Positions 37,245-49,991 of a stretch of DNA of 64,000 bases are shown here, in pieces. Source of the DNA: Euonymus europaeus (Eukaryota; Streptophyta; Magnoliopsida; Celastrales; Celastraceae); assembly GCA_963580455.1 (NCBI GenBank), contig OY756960.1, positions 1,736,001 to 1,800,000 of the forward strand. The letters run 5' to 3'. Position 1 is the first letter of the stretch. Each line of letters opens with the position of its first letter. The notes beneath the pieces were generated by a model that ran no database searches, was not told the origin of the DNA, and was given only the letters and a program-made list of their open reading frames with translations. The position numbers were made by a program, and so were the translations under genes.

Positions 37245-37457
37245 GTGGTTTCTTTGCGTAAACGATTTCATCAATATCCGTTGACTCCGAGTTCTGAATT
37301 CGGTGATTTTAAGCTTGATTTCACACTACTTTTCGAGCTCTACAATCCTGGTATTTCGATTTTTGATTTCAGAACTCGTGGCCAGAAGGTCTCGTTTCCC
37401 CTAGTTAGCCGGAAAATGTGGTTTCTTTGCGTAAACGGTTTTCTCAGTATCCGTTGA
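37245..37457 (+). other. Chance 70-codon open frame in the satellite, not a gene
   Basis: A frame opens at a GTG (37,245) and runs 70 codons to the TGA of ccgttgactcc. It covers slightly more than one monomer, and its translation is just satellite sequence. It exists because two base changes remove stops that other monomers carry in this frame: gattttaagc for gatttttagc near 37,310, and ccagaaggtc for ccagtaggtc near 37,385. There is no domain, signal or conserved partner frame. Since 173 is not divisible by 3, the frame is not kept in the next monomer. Confidence 0.9.
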
Positions 37458-40157
37458 CTCCGAGTTCTGAATTCGGTGATTTTTAGCTTGATTTTACACT
37501 ACTTTTCGAGCTCTACAATCCTTGCATTTCGGTTTATGATTTCAGAACTCGTGGCTAGTAGGTCTCGTTTCCCCTAGTTGGCAGCGAAATGTGGTTTCCT
37601 TGCGTAAACGGTTTTCTCAATATCCGATGACTCCGAGTTCTGCATTCGGTGATTTTTAGCTTGATTTCACACTACTTTTCGAGCTCTGCAATCCTGGCAT
37701 TTCGGTTTTTGATTTCAGAACTCGTGGCTAGTAGGTCTCGTTTCACCCAGTTGGCCGCGAAATGTGGTTTCCTTGCGTAAACGGTTTTCTCAATATCCGT
37801 TGAGTTCGAGTTCTGAATTCGGTGATTTTTAGCTTGGTTTCACACTACTTTTCGAGCTCTACAATCTTGGTGTTTCGGTTTTTGATTTCAGAACTCTTGG
37901 CTAGTAGGTCTCGTTTCCCCTAGTTAGCCGCGAAATGTGGTTTCTTTGGGTAAACGGTTTCCTCAATATCCGTTGACTCCGAGTTCTGAATTCGGTGATT
38001 TTTAGCTTGATTTCACACTATTTTTCGAGCTCTACAATCCTGGCATTTCGGTTTTTGATTTCAGAACTCGTGGCTAGTAGGTCTCGTTTCCCCTAGTTGG
38101 CCGCAAAATGTGGTTTCCTTGCGTAAACGGTTTTCTCAATATCCGTTGACTTCGAGTTCTGAATTCGGTGATTTTTAGCTTGATTTCACACTACTTTTCG
38201 AGCTCTACAATCCTGGAGTTTCGGTTTTTGATTTTAGAACTCGTGGCTAGTAGGTCTCGTTTCCCCTAATTAGCCGCGAAATGTGGTTTCTTTGCGTAAA
38301 CGGTTTTCTCAATATCTGTTGACTCCGAGTTCTGAATTCGGTGATTTTTAGCTTGATTTCACACTACTTTTCGAGCTCTACAATCCTGGAGTTTCGGTTT
38401 TTGATTTCAGAACTCGTGGCCAGTAGGTCTCGTTTCCCCTAGTTAACCGGGAAATGTGGTTTCTTTGCGTAAACGGTTTTCTCAATATCCGTTGACTCCG
38501 AGTTCTGAATTCGGTGATTTTTAGCTTGATTTCACACTACTTTTCGAGCTCTACAATCCTGGAGTTTCGGTTTTTGATTTTAGAACTCGTGGCTAGTAGG
38601 TCTCGTTTCCCCTAGTTGGCCGCGAAATGTGGTTTCTTTGCTTAAACGGTTTTCTCAATATCCGTTGACTCCGAGTTCTGAATTCGGTGATTTTTAGCTT
38701 GGTTTCACACTACTTTTCGAGCTCTACAATCTTGGTGTTTCGGTTTTTGATTTCAGAACTCGTGGCCAGTAGGTCTCGTTTCCCCTAGTTAGCCGGGAAA
38801 TGTGGTTTCTTTGCGTAAACGATTTCATCAATATCCGTTGACTCCGAGTTCTGAATTCGGTGATTTTAAGCTTGATTTCACACTACTTTTCGAGCTCTAC
38901 AATCCTGGTATTTCTGTTTTTGATTTCAGAATTTGCGGCTAGTAGGTCTCGATTCCTCTAGTTAGCCGCGAAATGTGGTTTCTTTGCGTAAACGGTTTTC
39001 TCAGTATCCGTTGACTCCGAGTTCTGAATTCGGTGATTTTTAGCTTGATTTTACACTACTTTTCGAGCTCTACAATCCTTGCATTTCGGTTTATGATTTC
39101 AGAACTCGTGGCTAGTAGGTCTCGCTTCCCCTAGTTGGCAGCGAAATGTGGTTTCCTTGCGTAAACGGTTTTCTCAATATCCGATGACTCCGAGTTCTGA
39201 ATTCGGTGATTTTTAGCTTGATTTCACACTACTTTTCGAGCTCTGCAATCCTGGCATTTCGGTTTTTGATTTCAGAACTCGTGGCTAGTAGGTCTCGTTT
39301 CACCTAGTTGGCCGCGAAATGTGGTTTCCTTGCGTAAACGGTTTTCTCAATATCCGTTGAGTTCGAGTTCTGAATTCGGTGATTTTTAGCTTGGTTTCAC
39401 ACTACTTTTCGAGCTCTACAATCTTGGTGTTTCGGTTTTTGATTTCAGAACTCTTGGCTAGTAGGTCTCGTTTCCCCTAGTTAGCCGCGAAATGTGGTTT
39501 CTTTGGGTAAACGGTTTCCTCAATATCCGTTGACTCCGAGTTCTGAATTCGGTGATTTTTAGCTTGATTTCACACTATTTTTCGAGCTCTACAATCCTGG
39601 CATTTCGGTTTTTGATTTCAGAACTCGTGGCTAGTAGGTCTCGTTTCCCCTAGTTGGCCGCAAAATGTGGTTTCCTTGCGTAAACGGTTTTCTCAATATC
39701 CGTTGACTTCGAGTTCTGAATTCGGTGATTTTTAGCTTGATTTCACACTACTTTTCGAGCTCTACAATCCTGGAGTTTCGGTTTTTGATTTTAGAACTCG
39801 TGGCTAGTAGGTCTCGTTTCCCCTAATTAGCCGCGAAATGTGGTTTCTTTGCGTAAACGGTTTTCTCAATATCTGTTGACTCCGAGTTCTGAATTCGGTG
39901 ATTTTTAGCTTGATTTCACACTACTTTTCGAGCTCTACAATCCTGGAGTTTCGGTTTTTGATTTCAGAACTCGTGGCCAGTAGGTCTCGTTTCCCCTAGT
40001 TAACCGGGAAATGTGGTTTCTTTGCGTAAACGGTTTTCTCAATATCCGTTGACTCCGAGTTCTGAATTCGGTGATTTTTAGCTTGATTTCACACTACTTT
40101 TCGAGCACTACAATCCTGGAGTTTCGGTTTTTGATTTTAGAACTCGTGGCTAGTAGG
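37430..40157 (+). repeat. 9-monomer repeat (1,557 bp), about 7 monomers shared
   Basis: The series from cagtatcc with ccttgcatttcgg through ttggcagcg/ccgatgactcc, a tttcacc unit, cttggctag with tttggg, ttggccgcaaaatg with gacttcgag, ctaattag with atatctgttg, and taaccggg spans about 37,430-38,600 and again about 38,987-40,157. Rare shared markers are ccttgc (37,520 and 39,077) and atatctgttg (38,316 and 39,873), all 1,557 bp apart. The two monomers between the copies belong to the tttgcttaaac/acgatttcatc module. Confidence 0.85.
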
Positions 40158-42455
40158 TCTCGTTTCCTTTAGTTAGCCGCGAAATGTGGTTTCTTTGCGT
40201 AAACGGTTTTCTCAATATCCGTTGACTCCGAGTTCTGAATTCGGCGCTTTTTAGCTTGATTTCACACTACTTTTCGAGCTCTACAATCCTACATTTTCGG
40301 TTTTTGATTTCAGAACTCGTGGCCAGTAGGTCTCGTTTCCCCTAGTTAGCCGGGAAATGTGGTTTCTTTGCGTAAACGGTTTTCTCAATATCCGTTGACT
40401 CCGAGTTCTGAATTCGGTGATTTTTAGCTTGGTTTCACACTACTTTTCGAGCTCTACAATCTTGGTGTTTCGGTTTTCGATTTCAGAACTCGTGGACAGT
40501 AGGTCTCGTTTCCCCTAGTTAGCCGGAAAATGTGGTTTCTTTGCGTAAACGGTTTTCTCAATATCCGTTGACTCCGAGTTCTGAATTCGGTGATTTTTAG
40601 CTTGATTTCACACTACTTTTCGAGCTCTACAATCCTAGAGTTTCGGTTTTTGATTTCAGAACTCGAGGCCAGTAGGTCTCGTTTCCCCTAGTTAGCCGGG
40701 AAATGTGGTTTCTTTGCGTAAACGGTTTCCTCAATATCCGTTGACTCCGAGTTCTGAATTCGGTGATTTTTAGCTTGATTTCACACTATTTTTCGAGCTC
40801 TACAATCCTGGCATTTCGGTTTTTGATTTCAGAACTCGTGGCTAGTAGGTCTCGTTTCCTCTAGTTGGCCGCAAAATGTGGTTTCCCTGCGTAAACGGTT
40901 TTCTCAATATCCGTTGACTCCGAGTTCTGAATTCGGTGATTTTTAGCTTGATTTCACACTACTTTTCGAGCTCTACAATCCTGGAGTTTCGGTTTTTGAT
41001 TTTAGAACTCATGGCTAGTAGGTCTCGTTTCCCCTAGTTGCCCGCGAAATGTGGTTTCTTTGCGTAAACGGTTTTCTCAATATCCGTTGACTCCGAGTTC
41101 TGAATTCGGTGATTTTTAGCTTGGTTTCACACTACTTTTCGAGCTCTACAATCTTGGTGTTTCGGTTTTTGATTTCAGAACTCGTGGCCAGTAGGTCTCG
41201 TTTCCCCTAGTTAGCCGGGAAATGTGGTTTCTTTGCGTAAACGGTTTTCTCAATATCCGTTGACTCCGAGTTCTGAATTCGGTGATTTTTAGCTTGATTT
41301 CACACTATTTTTCGAGCTCTACAATCCTGGCATTTCGGTTTTTGATTTCAGAACTCGTGGCTAGTAGGTCTCGTTTCCCCTAGTTGGCCGCAAAATGTGG
41401 TTTCCTTGCGTAAACGGTTTTCTCAATATCCGTTGACTTCGAGTTCTGAATTCGGTGATTTTTAGCTTGATTTCACACTACTTTTCGAGCTCTACAATCC
41501 TAGAGTTTCGGTTTTTGATTTTAGAACTCGTGGCTAGTAGGTCTCGTTTCCCCTAATTAGCCGCGAAATGTGGTTTCTTTGCGTAAACGGTTTTCTCAAT
41601 ATCCGTTGACTCCGAGTTCTGAATTCGGTGATTTTTAGCTTGATTTCACACTACTTTTCGAGCTCTACAATCCTGGAGTTTCGGTTTTTGATTTCAGAAC
41701 TTGTGGCCAGTAGGTCTCGTTTCCCCTAGTTAACCGGGAAATGTGGTTTCTTTGCGTAAACGGTTTTCTCAATATCCGTTGACTCCGAGTTCTGAATTCG
41801 GTGATTTTTAGCTTGATTTCACACTACTTTTCGAGCTCTACAATCCTGGAGTTTCGGTTTTTGATTTTAGAACTCGTGGCTAGTAGGTCTCGTTTCCTTT
41901 AGTTAGCCGCGAAATGTGGTTTCTTTGCATAAACGGTTTTCTCAATATCCGTTGACTCCGAGTTCTGAATTCGGCGCTTTTTAGCTTGATTTCACACTAC
42001 TTTTTGAGCTCTACAATCCTACATTTTCGGTTTTTGATTTCAGAACTCGTGGCCAGTAGGTCTCGTTTCCCCTAGTTAGCCGGGAAATGTGGTTTCTTTG
42101 CGTAAACGGTTTTCTCAATATCCGTTGACTCCGAGTTCTGAATTCGGTGATTTTTAGCTTTGTTTCACACTACTTTTCGAGCTCTACAATCTTGGTGTTT
42201 CGGTTTTCGATTTCAGAACTCGTGGACAGTAGGTCTCGTTTCCCCTAGTTAGCCGGAAAATGTGGTTTCTTTGCGTAAACGGTTTTCTCAATATCCGTTG
42301 ACTCCGAGTTCTGAATTCGGTGATTTTTAGCTTGATTTCACACTACTTTTCGAGCTCTACAATCCTAGAGTTTCGGTTTTTGATTTCAGAACTCGAGGCC
42401 AGTAGGTCTCGTTTCCCCTAGTTAGCCGGGAAATGTGGTTTCTTTGCGTAAACGG
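39550..42455 (+). repeat. 10-monomer spaced duplication (1,730 bp)
   Basis: About 39,550-40,725 recurs as about 41,280-42,455. Shared uncommon markers are taaccggg (40,001 and 41,731), cctacattttcgg, and cgtggacagt (40,491 and 42,221), each 1,730 bp or ten monomers apart. Roughly three other monomers separate the copies. A gagcactac change is seen only in the first copy. The end of the second copy coincides with the switch from gtttcctc to ctcagtatcc near 42,455, where block D starts. Confidence 0.85.
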
Positions 42456-43246
42456 TTTTCTCAGTATCCGTTGACTCCGAGTTCTGAATTCGGTGATTTT
42501 TAGCTTCATTTCACAATAATTTTCGAGCTCTACAATCCTGGAATTTCGGTTTTTGATTTCAGAACTCGTGGCTAGTAGGTCTCGTTTCCCCTAGTTAGCC
42601 GGGAAATGTGGTTTCTTTGCGTAAAGGGTTTCATCAATATCCGTTGACTCCGAGTTCTGAATTCGGTGATTTTTAGCTTGATTTCACACTATTTTTCGAG
42701 CTCTACAATCCTGGCATTTCGGTTTTTGATTTCAGAACTCGTGGCTAGTAGGTCTCGTTTCCTCTAGTTGGCCGCAAAATGTGGTTTCCCTGCGTAAACG
42801 GTTTTCTCAATATCCGTTGACTCCGAGTTCTGAATTCGGTGATTTTTAGCTTGATTTCACACTAGTTTTCGAGCTCTACAATCCTGGATTTTCGGTTTTT
42901 GATTTTAGAACTCGTGGCTAGTAGGTCTCGTTTCCCCTAGTTGGCCGCGAAATGTGGTTTCTTTGCGTAAACGGTTTTCTCAATATCCGTTGACTCCGAG
43001 TTCTGAATTCGGTGATTTTTAGCTTGGTTTCACACTACTTTTCGAGCGCTACAATCTTGGTGTTTCGGTTTTTGATTTCAGAACTCGTGGCCAGTAGGTC
43101 TCGTTTCCCCTAGTTAGCCGGGAAATGTGGTTTCTTTGCGTAAACGGTTTTCTCAATATCCGTTGACTCCGAGTTCTGAATTCGGTGATTTTTAGCTTGA
43201 TTTCACACTAATTTTCGAGCACTACAATCCTGGAATTTCGGTTTTT

Positions 43247-44240
43247 GATTTCAGAACTCGTGGCTAGTAGGTCTCGTTCCCCTAGTTAGCCACGAAATGT
43301 GGTTTCTTTGCGTAAATGGTTTCATCAATATCCGTTGACTCCGAGTTCTGAATTCGGTGATTTTTAGCTTGATTTTACACTACTTTTCGAGCTCTACAAT
43401 CCTGGTATTTCTGTTTTTGATTTCAGAACTCGTGGCTAGTAGGTCTCGTTTCCTCTAGTTAGCCGCGAATTGTGGTTTCTTTGCGTAAACGGTTTTCTCA
43501 GTATCCGTTGACTCCGAGTTCTGAATTCGATGATTTTTAGCTTGATTTCACACTACTTTTCGAGCTCTACAATCCTGGCATTTCGGTTTATGATTTCAGA
43601 ACTCGTGCCTAGTAGATCTCGTTTCCCCTAGTTGGCAGCGAAATGTGGTTTCCTTGCGTAAACGGTTTTCTCAATATCCGTTGAGTTCGAGTTCTGAATT
43701 CGGCGCTTTTTAGCTTGATTTCACACTACTTTTCGAGCTCTACAAACCTGGAGTTTCGGTTTTTGATTTCAGAACTCGTGACAAGTAGGTCTCGTTTCCC
43801 CTAGTAAGCCGGGAAATGTGGTTTCTTTGCTTAAACGGTTTTCTCAATATCCGTTGACTCCGAGTTCTGAATTCGGAGATTTTTAGCTTCATTTCACAAT
43901 AATTTTCGAGCTCTACAATCCTGGAATTTCGGTTTTTGATTTCAGAACTCGTGGCTAGTAGGTCTCGTTTCCCCTAGTTAGCCGGGAAATGTGGTTTCTT
44001 TGCGTAAACGGTTTCATCAATATCCGTTGACTCCGAGTTCTCAATTCGGTGATTTTTAGCTTGATTTCACACTACTTTTCGAGCTCTACAATCCTGGTAT
44101 TTCTGTTTTTTATTTCAGAACTCGCGGCTAGTAGGTCTCGATTCCTCTAGTTAGCCGCGAAATGTCGTTTCTTTGCGTAAACGGTTTTCTCAGTATCCGT
44201 TGACTCCGAGTTCTGAATTCGGTGATTTTTAGCTTGATTT
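43247..44240 (+). repeat. B-type 9-mer fragment with a 172-bp leader
   Basis: The order is a 172-bp unit with gccacgaaatg and aaatggtttcatc, cctctag with gcgaattgtgg and gaattcgatga, ttggcagcg with gagttcgag and ggcgc, acaagtagg with gtaagccggg and cttcatttcacaataa, a gtttcatcaat unit, and cgcggctag with cgattcc. This is the order of the 9-mer at 13,844. The caaacctggag marker is present. The fragment passes into a cctttag/ggcgc unit of C type near 44,270. Confidence 0.8.
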
Positions 44241-47224
44241 CACACTACTTTTTGAGCTCTACAATCCTGGAGTTTCGGTTTTTGATTTCAGAACTCGTGG
44301 CTAGTAGGTCTCGTTTCCTTTAGTTAGCCGCGAAATGTGGTTTCTTTGCGTAAACGGTTTTCTCAATATCCGTTGACTCCGAGTTCTGAATTCGGCGCTT
44401 TTTAGCTTGATTTCACACTACTTTTCGAGCTCTACAATCCTAAATTTTCGGTTTTTGATTTCAGAACTCGTGGCCAGTAGGTCTCGTTTCCCCTAGTTAG
44501 CCGGGAAATGTGGTTTCTTTGCGTAAACGGTTTTCTCAATATCCGTTGACTCCGAGTTCTGAATTCGGTAATTTTTAGCTTGGTTTCACACTACTTTTCG
44601 AGCTCTACAATCTTGGTGTTTCGGTTTTCGATTTCAGAACTCGTGGCCAGTAGGTCTCGTTTCCCCTAGTTAGCCGGAAAATGTGGTTTCTTTGCGTAAA
44701 CGGTTTTCTCAATATCCGTTGACTCCGAGTTCTGAATTCGGTGATTTTTAGCTTGATTTCACACTACTTTTCGAGCTCTACAATCCTAGAGTTTCGGTTT
44801 ATGATTTCAGAACTCGAGGCCAGTAGGTCTCGTTTCCCCTAGTTAGCGGGGAAATGTGGTTTCTTTGCGTAAACGGTTTCCTCAATATCCGTTGACTCAG
44901 AGTTCTGAATTCGGTGATTTTTAGCTTGATTTCACACTATTTTTCGAGCTCTAGAAACCTGGAGTTTCGGTTTTTGATTTCAGAACTCGTGGCAAGTAGG
45001 TCTCGTTTCTCCTAGTAAGCCGGGAAATGTGGTTTCTTTGCGTAAACGGTTTTCTCAATATCCGTTGACTCCGAGTTCTGAATTCGGTGATTTTTAGCTT
45101 CATTTCACAATAATTTTCGAGCTCTACAATCCTGGAATTTCGGTTTTTGATTTCAGAACTCGTGGCTAGTAGGTCTCGTTTCCCCTAGTTAGCCGGGAAA
45201 TGTGGTTTCTTTGCGTAAACGGTTTCATCAATATCCGTTGACTCCGAGTTCTGAATTCGGTGATTTTTAGCTTGATTTCACACTACTTTTCGAGCTCTAC
45301 AATCCTGGTATTTCTGTTTTTGATTTCAGAACTCGCGGCTAGTAGGTCTCGATTCCTCTAGTTAGCCGCGAAATGTGGTTTCTTAGCGTAAACGGTTTTC
45401 TCAGTATCCGTTGACTCCGAGTTCTGAATTCGGTGATTTTTAGCTTGATTTCACACTACTTTTCGAGCTCTACAATCCTGGCATTTCGGTTTATGATTTC
45501 AGAACTCGTGGCTAGTAGGTCTCGTTTCCCCTAGTTGGCAGCGAAATGTGGTTTCCTTGCGTAAACGGTTTTCTCAATATCCGATGACTCCGAGTTCTGA
45601 ATTCGGTGATTTTTAGCTTGATTTCACACTACTTTTCGAGCTCTGCAATCCTGGCATTTCGGTTTGTGATTTCAGAACTCGTGGCTAATAGGTCTCGTTT
45701 CACCTAGTTGGCCGCGAAATGTGGTTTCCTTGCGTAAACGGTTTTCTCAATATCCGTTGAGTTCGAGTTCTGAATTCGGTGATTTTTAGCTTGATTTCAC
45801 ACTACTTTTCGAGCTCTACAATCTTGGTGTTTCGGTTTTTGATTTCAGAACTCTTGGCTAGTAGGTCTCGTTTCCCCTAGTTAGCCGCGAAATGTGGTTT
45901 CTTTGGTCAAACGGTTTCCTCAATATCCGTTGACTCCGAGTTCTGAATTCGGTGATTTTTAGCTTGATTTCATACTATTTTTCGAGCTCTACAATCCTGG
46001 CATTTCGGTTTTTGATTTCAGAACTCCTGGCTAGTAGGTCTCGTTTCCCCTAGTTGGCCGCAAAATGTGGTTTCCTTGCGTAAACGGTTTTCTCAATATC
46101 CGTTGACTTCGAGTTCTGAATTCGGTGATTTTTAGCTTGATTTCACACTACTTTTCGAGCTCTACAATCCTGGAGTTTCGGTTTTTGATTTTAGAACTCG
46201 TGGCTAGTAGGTCTCGTTTCCCCTAGTTAGCCGCGAAATGTGGTTTCTTTGCGTAAACGGTTTTCTCAATATCCGTTGACTCCGAGTTCTGAATTCGGTG
46301 ATTTTTAGCTTGATTTCACACTACTTTTCGAGCTCTACAATCCTGGAGTTTCGGTTTTTGATTTCAGAACTCGTGGCCAGTAGGTCTCGTTTCCCCTAGT
46401 TAGCCGCGAAATGTGGTTTCTTTGCGTAAACGGTTTTCTCAATATCCGTTGACTCCGAGTTTTGAATTCGGTGATTTTTAGCTTGATTTCACACTACTTT
46501 TCGAGCTCTACAATCTTGGTGTTTCGGTTTTCGATTTCAGAACTCGTGGCCAGTAGGTCTCGTTTCCCCTAGTTAGCCGGAAAATGTGGTTTCTTTGCGT
46601 AAACGGTTTTCTCGATATCCGTTGACTCCGAGTTCTGAATTCGGTGATTTTTAGCTTGATTTCACACTACTTTTCGAGCTCTACAATCCTGGAATTTCGG
46701 TTTTTGATTTCAGAACTCGTGGCTAGTAGGTCTCGTTTCCCCTAGTTGGCCGCAAAATGTGGTTTCCCTGCGTAAACGGTTTTCTCAATATCCGTTGACT
46801 CCGAGTTCTGAATTCGGTGATTTTTAGCTTGATTTCACACTACTTTTTGAGCTCTACAATCCTGGAGTTTCGGTTCTTTATTTTAGAACTCGTGGCTAGT
46901 GGGTCTCGTTTCCCCTAGTTTGCCGCGAAATGTGGTTTCTTTTTGTAAACGGTTTTCTCAATATCCGTTGACTCCGAGTTCAGAATTCGGTGATTTTTAG
47001 CTTGGTTTCACACTACTTTTCGAGCTCTACAATCTTGTTTTTTCGGTTTCTGATTTCAGAACTCGTGGCCAGTAGGTCTTGTTTGCCCTAGTTAGCCGGG
47101 AAATGTGGTTTCTTTGCGTAAACGGTTTTCTCAATATCCGTTGACTCCGAGTTCTGAATTCGGTGATTTTTAGCTTGATTTCACACTAATTTTCGAGCTC
47201 TACAGTCCTGGAATTTCGGTTTTT

Positions 47225-48250
47225 GATTTCAGAACTCGTGGCTAGTAGGTCTCGTTCCCCTAGTTAGCCGCGAAATGTGGTTTCTTTGCGTAAATGGTTT
47301 CATCAATATCCGTTGACTCCGAGTTCTGAATTCGGTGATTTTTAGCTTGATTTTACACTACTTTTCGAGCTCTACAATCCTGGTATTTCTGTTTTTGATT
47401 TCAGAACTCGTGGCTAGTAGGTCTCGTTTCCCCTAGTTGGCAGCGAAATGTGGTTTCCTTGCGTAAACGGTTTTCTCAATATCCGTTGAGTTCGAGTTCT
47501 GAATTCGGCGCTTTTTAGCTTGATTTCACACTACTTTTTGAGCTCTACAAACCTGGTGTTTCGGTTTTTGATTTCAGAACACGTGGCAAGTAGGTCTCGT
47601 TTCCCCTAGCATGCCGGGAAATGTGGTTTCTTTGCGTAAACGGTTTTCTCAATTTCCGTTGACTCCGGGTTCTGAATTCGGTGATTTTTAGCTTCATTTC
47701 ACAATAATTTTCGAGCTCTACAATCCTGGAATTTCGGTTTTTGATTTCAGAACTCGTGGCTAGTAGGTCTCGTTTCCCCTAGTTAGCCGGGAAATGTGGT
47801 TTCTTTGCGTAAACAGTTTCATCAATATCCGTTGACTCCGAGTTCTGAATTCGGTGATTTTTAGCTTGATTTCACACTACTTTTCGAGCTCTACAATCCT
47901 GGTATTTCTGTTTTTTATTTCAGAACTCGCGGCTAGTAGGTCTCGATTCCTCTAGTTAGCCGCGAAATGTGGTTTCTTTGCGTAAACGGTTTTCTCAGTA
48001 TCCGTTGACTCCGAGTTCTGAATTCTGTGATTTTTAGCTTGATTTCACACTACTTTTCGAGCTCTGCAATCCTGGCATTTCGGTTTTTGATTTCAGAACT
48101 CGTGGCTAGTAGGTCTTGTTTCACCTAGTTGGCCGCGAAATGTGGTTTCCTTGCGTAAACGGTTTTCTCAATATCCGTTGAGTTCGAGTTCTGAATTCGG
48201 TGATTTTTAGCTTGGTTTCACACTACTTTTCGAGCTCTACAATCTTGGTG
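47225..48250 (+). repeat. B-type fragment missing one monomer
   Basis: It starts with a 172-bp unit (ctcgttcccc near 47,251, aaatggtttcatc). The ctggtatttctg end is followed directly by a ttggcagcg unit, so the cctctag/cagtatcc monomer that normally sits between them is absent. The run continues with gcatgccggg and cttcatttcacaataa, gtttcatcaat, cgattcctctag and gctctgcaatcc. It is a deletion variant of the 9-mer, with whole-monomer precision. Confidence 0.75.
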
Positions 48251-49991
48251 TTTCGGTTTTTGATTTCAGAACTCTTGGCTAGTTGGTCTCGTTTCCCCTA
48301 GTTAGACGCGAAATGTGGTTTCTTTGGGTAAACGGTTTCCTCAATATCCGTTGACTCCGAGTTCTGAATTCGGTGATTTTTAGCTTGATTTCACACTATT
48401 TTTCGAGCTCTACAATCCTGGCATTTCGGTTTTTGATTTCTGAACTCGTGGCTAGTAGGTCTCGTTTCCCCTAGTTGGCCGCAAAATGTGGTTTCCTTGC
48501 GTAAACGGTTTTCTCAATATCCGTTGACTTCGAGTTCTGAATTCGGTGATTTTTAGCTTGATTTCACACTACTTTTCGAGCTCTACAATCCTGGAGTTTC
48601 GGTTTTTGATTTTAGAACTCGTGGCTAGTAGGTCTCGTTTCCCCTAATTAGCCGCGAAATGTGGTTTCTTTGCGTAAACGGTTTTCTCAATATCCGTTGA
48701 CTCCGAGTTCTGAATTCGGTGATTTTTAGCTTGATTTCACACTACTTTTCGAGCTCTACAATCCTGGAGTTTCGTTTTTTGATTTCAGAACTCGTGGCCA
48801 GTAGGTCTCGTTTCGCCTAGTTAGCCGGGAAATGTGGTTTCTTTGCGTAAACGGTTTTCTCAATATCCGTTGACTCCGAGTTCTGAATTCGGTGATTTTT
48901 AGCTTGATTTCACACTAATTTTCAAGCTCTACAATCCTGGAGTTTCGGTTTTTGATTTTAGAACTCGTGGCTAGTAGGTCTCGTTTCCCCTAGTTGGCCG
49001 CGAAATGTGGTTTCTTTGCGTAAGCGGTTTTGTCAATCTCCGTTGACTCCGAGTTCTGAATTCGGTGATTTTTAGCTTGGTTTCATACTACTTTTCGAGC
49101 TCTACAATCTTGGTGTTTCGGTTTTCGATTTCAGAACTCGTGGCCAGTAGGTCTCGTTTCCCCTAGTTAGCCGGGAAATGTGGTTTCTTTGCGTAAACGG
49201 TTTTCTCAATATCCGTTGACTCCGAGTTCTGAATTCGGTGATTTTTAGCTTGATTTCACACTAATTTTCGAGCTCTACAATCCTAGAGTTTCGGTTTTTG
49301 ATTTCAGAACTTGAGGCCAGTAGTTCTCGTTTCCCCTAGTTAGCCGGGAAATGTGGTTTCTTTGCGTAAACGGTTTCCTCAATATCCGTTGACTCCGAGT
49401 TCTGAATTCGGTGATTTTTAGCTTGATTTCACACTATTTTTCGAGCTCTACAATCCTGGAATTTCGGTTTTTGATTTCAGAACTCGTGGCTAGTAGGTCT
49501 CGTTTCCCCTAGTTGGCCGCAAAATGTGGTTTCCCTGCGTAAACGGTTTTCTCAATATCCGTTGATTCCGAGTTCTGAATTCGGTGATTTTTAGCTTGAT
49601 TTCACACTACATTTCGAGCTCTACAATCCTGGAGTTTCGGTTTTTGATTTTAGAACTCGTGGCTAGTAGGTCTCGTTTCCCCTAGTTGGCCGCGAAATGT
49701 GGTTTCTTTGCGTAAACAGTTTTCTCAATATCCGTTGACTCCGAGTTCTGAATTCGGTGATTTTTAGCTTGGTTTCACACTACTTTTCGAGCTCTACAAT
49801 CTTGGTGTTTCGGTTTTTGATTTCAGAACTCGTGGCCAGTAGGTCTCGTTTCCCCTACTTAGCCGGGAAATGTGGTTTCTTTGCGTAAACGGTTTTCTCA
49901 ATATCCGTTGACTCCGAGTTCTGAATTCGGTGATTTTTAGCTTGATTTCACACTAATTTTCGAGCTCTACTATCCTGGAATTTCGGTTTTT

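Larger units (their letters stand above)
33010..37600 (+). repeat. 19-monomer repeat (3,287-bp spacing)
   Basis: Markers 33,022 and 36,309 (cctaaattttcgg) and 33,976 and 37,263 (acgatttcatc) are each exactly 3,287 bp apart, and the cctttag units near 32,210 and 35,497 keep the same distance. Monomer order agrees between these points. To the left the register slips by one monomer: ttggccgcaaaatg is at 31,696 and 35,156, a step of 20 units. To the right a dimer duplication at 34.3-34.9 kb breaks it. Confidence 0.78.
16609..42455 (+). repeat. Block C: mosaic of a second monomer set
   Basis: About 149 monomers are dominated by types rare elsewhere: gattttagaactcg left arms, ctaattagccgcg, cctttag with ggcgcttttt, cttggtttcac with cttggtgtttcgg, ttggccgcaaaatg with ccctgcg, tttgcttaaac, cgaggccag with agcggggaaatg, and cctaaattttcgg. 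The same short runs recur at irregular spacing. The cctaaattttcgg marker sits at 17,456, 20,224, 23,165, 25,587, 30,254, 33,022 and 36,309: steps of 16, 17, 14, 27 (minus 4 bases), 16 and 19 monomers. No single HOR period holds for the whole block, which points to repeated unequal exchange. The right boundary is approximate, since C-type monomers continue in smaller numbers to about 50 kb. Confidence 0.85.
42456..49991 (+). repeat. Block D: alternating B-type and C-type runs
   Basis: This stretch joins pieces known from blocks B and C. B-type runs lie at 43,247 to about 44,240, at about 44,950-46,000 and at 47,225 to about 48,250. C-type runs lie at about 44,270-44,940 (cctttag, cctaaattttcgg at 44,439, ggaaaatg, agcggggaaatg), about 46,000-47,200 and about 48,250-49,990. 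Junctions fall inside monomers without loss of the 173-bp phase. Two 172-bp monomers start at 43,247 and 47,225. It also holds scattered singletons, such as tttggtcaaac near 45,905, gcctagcatgccggg near 47,610 and taagcggttttgtc at 49,022. Confidence 0.8.

Noticed and set aside
37245..37457. A 70-codon open reading frame as a possible small gene
   Set aside because: It is ordinary satellite sequence read from a GTG, spans 1.2 monomers, has no domain and is open only because two recurrent stops are mutated.
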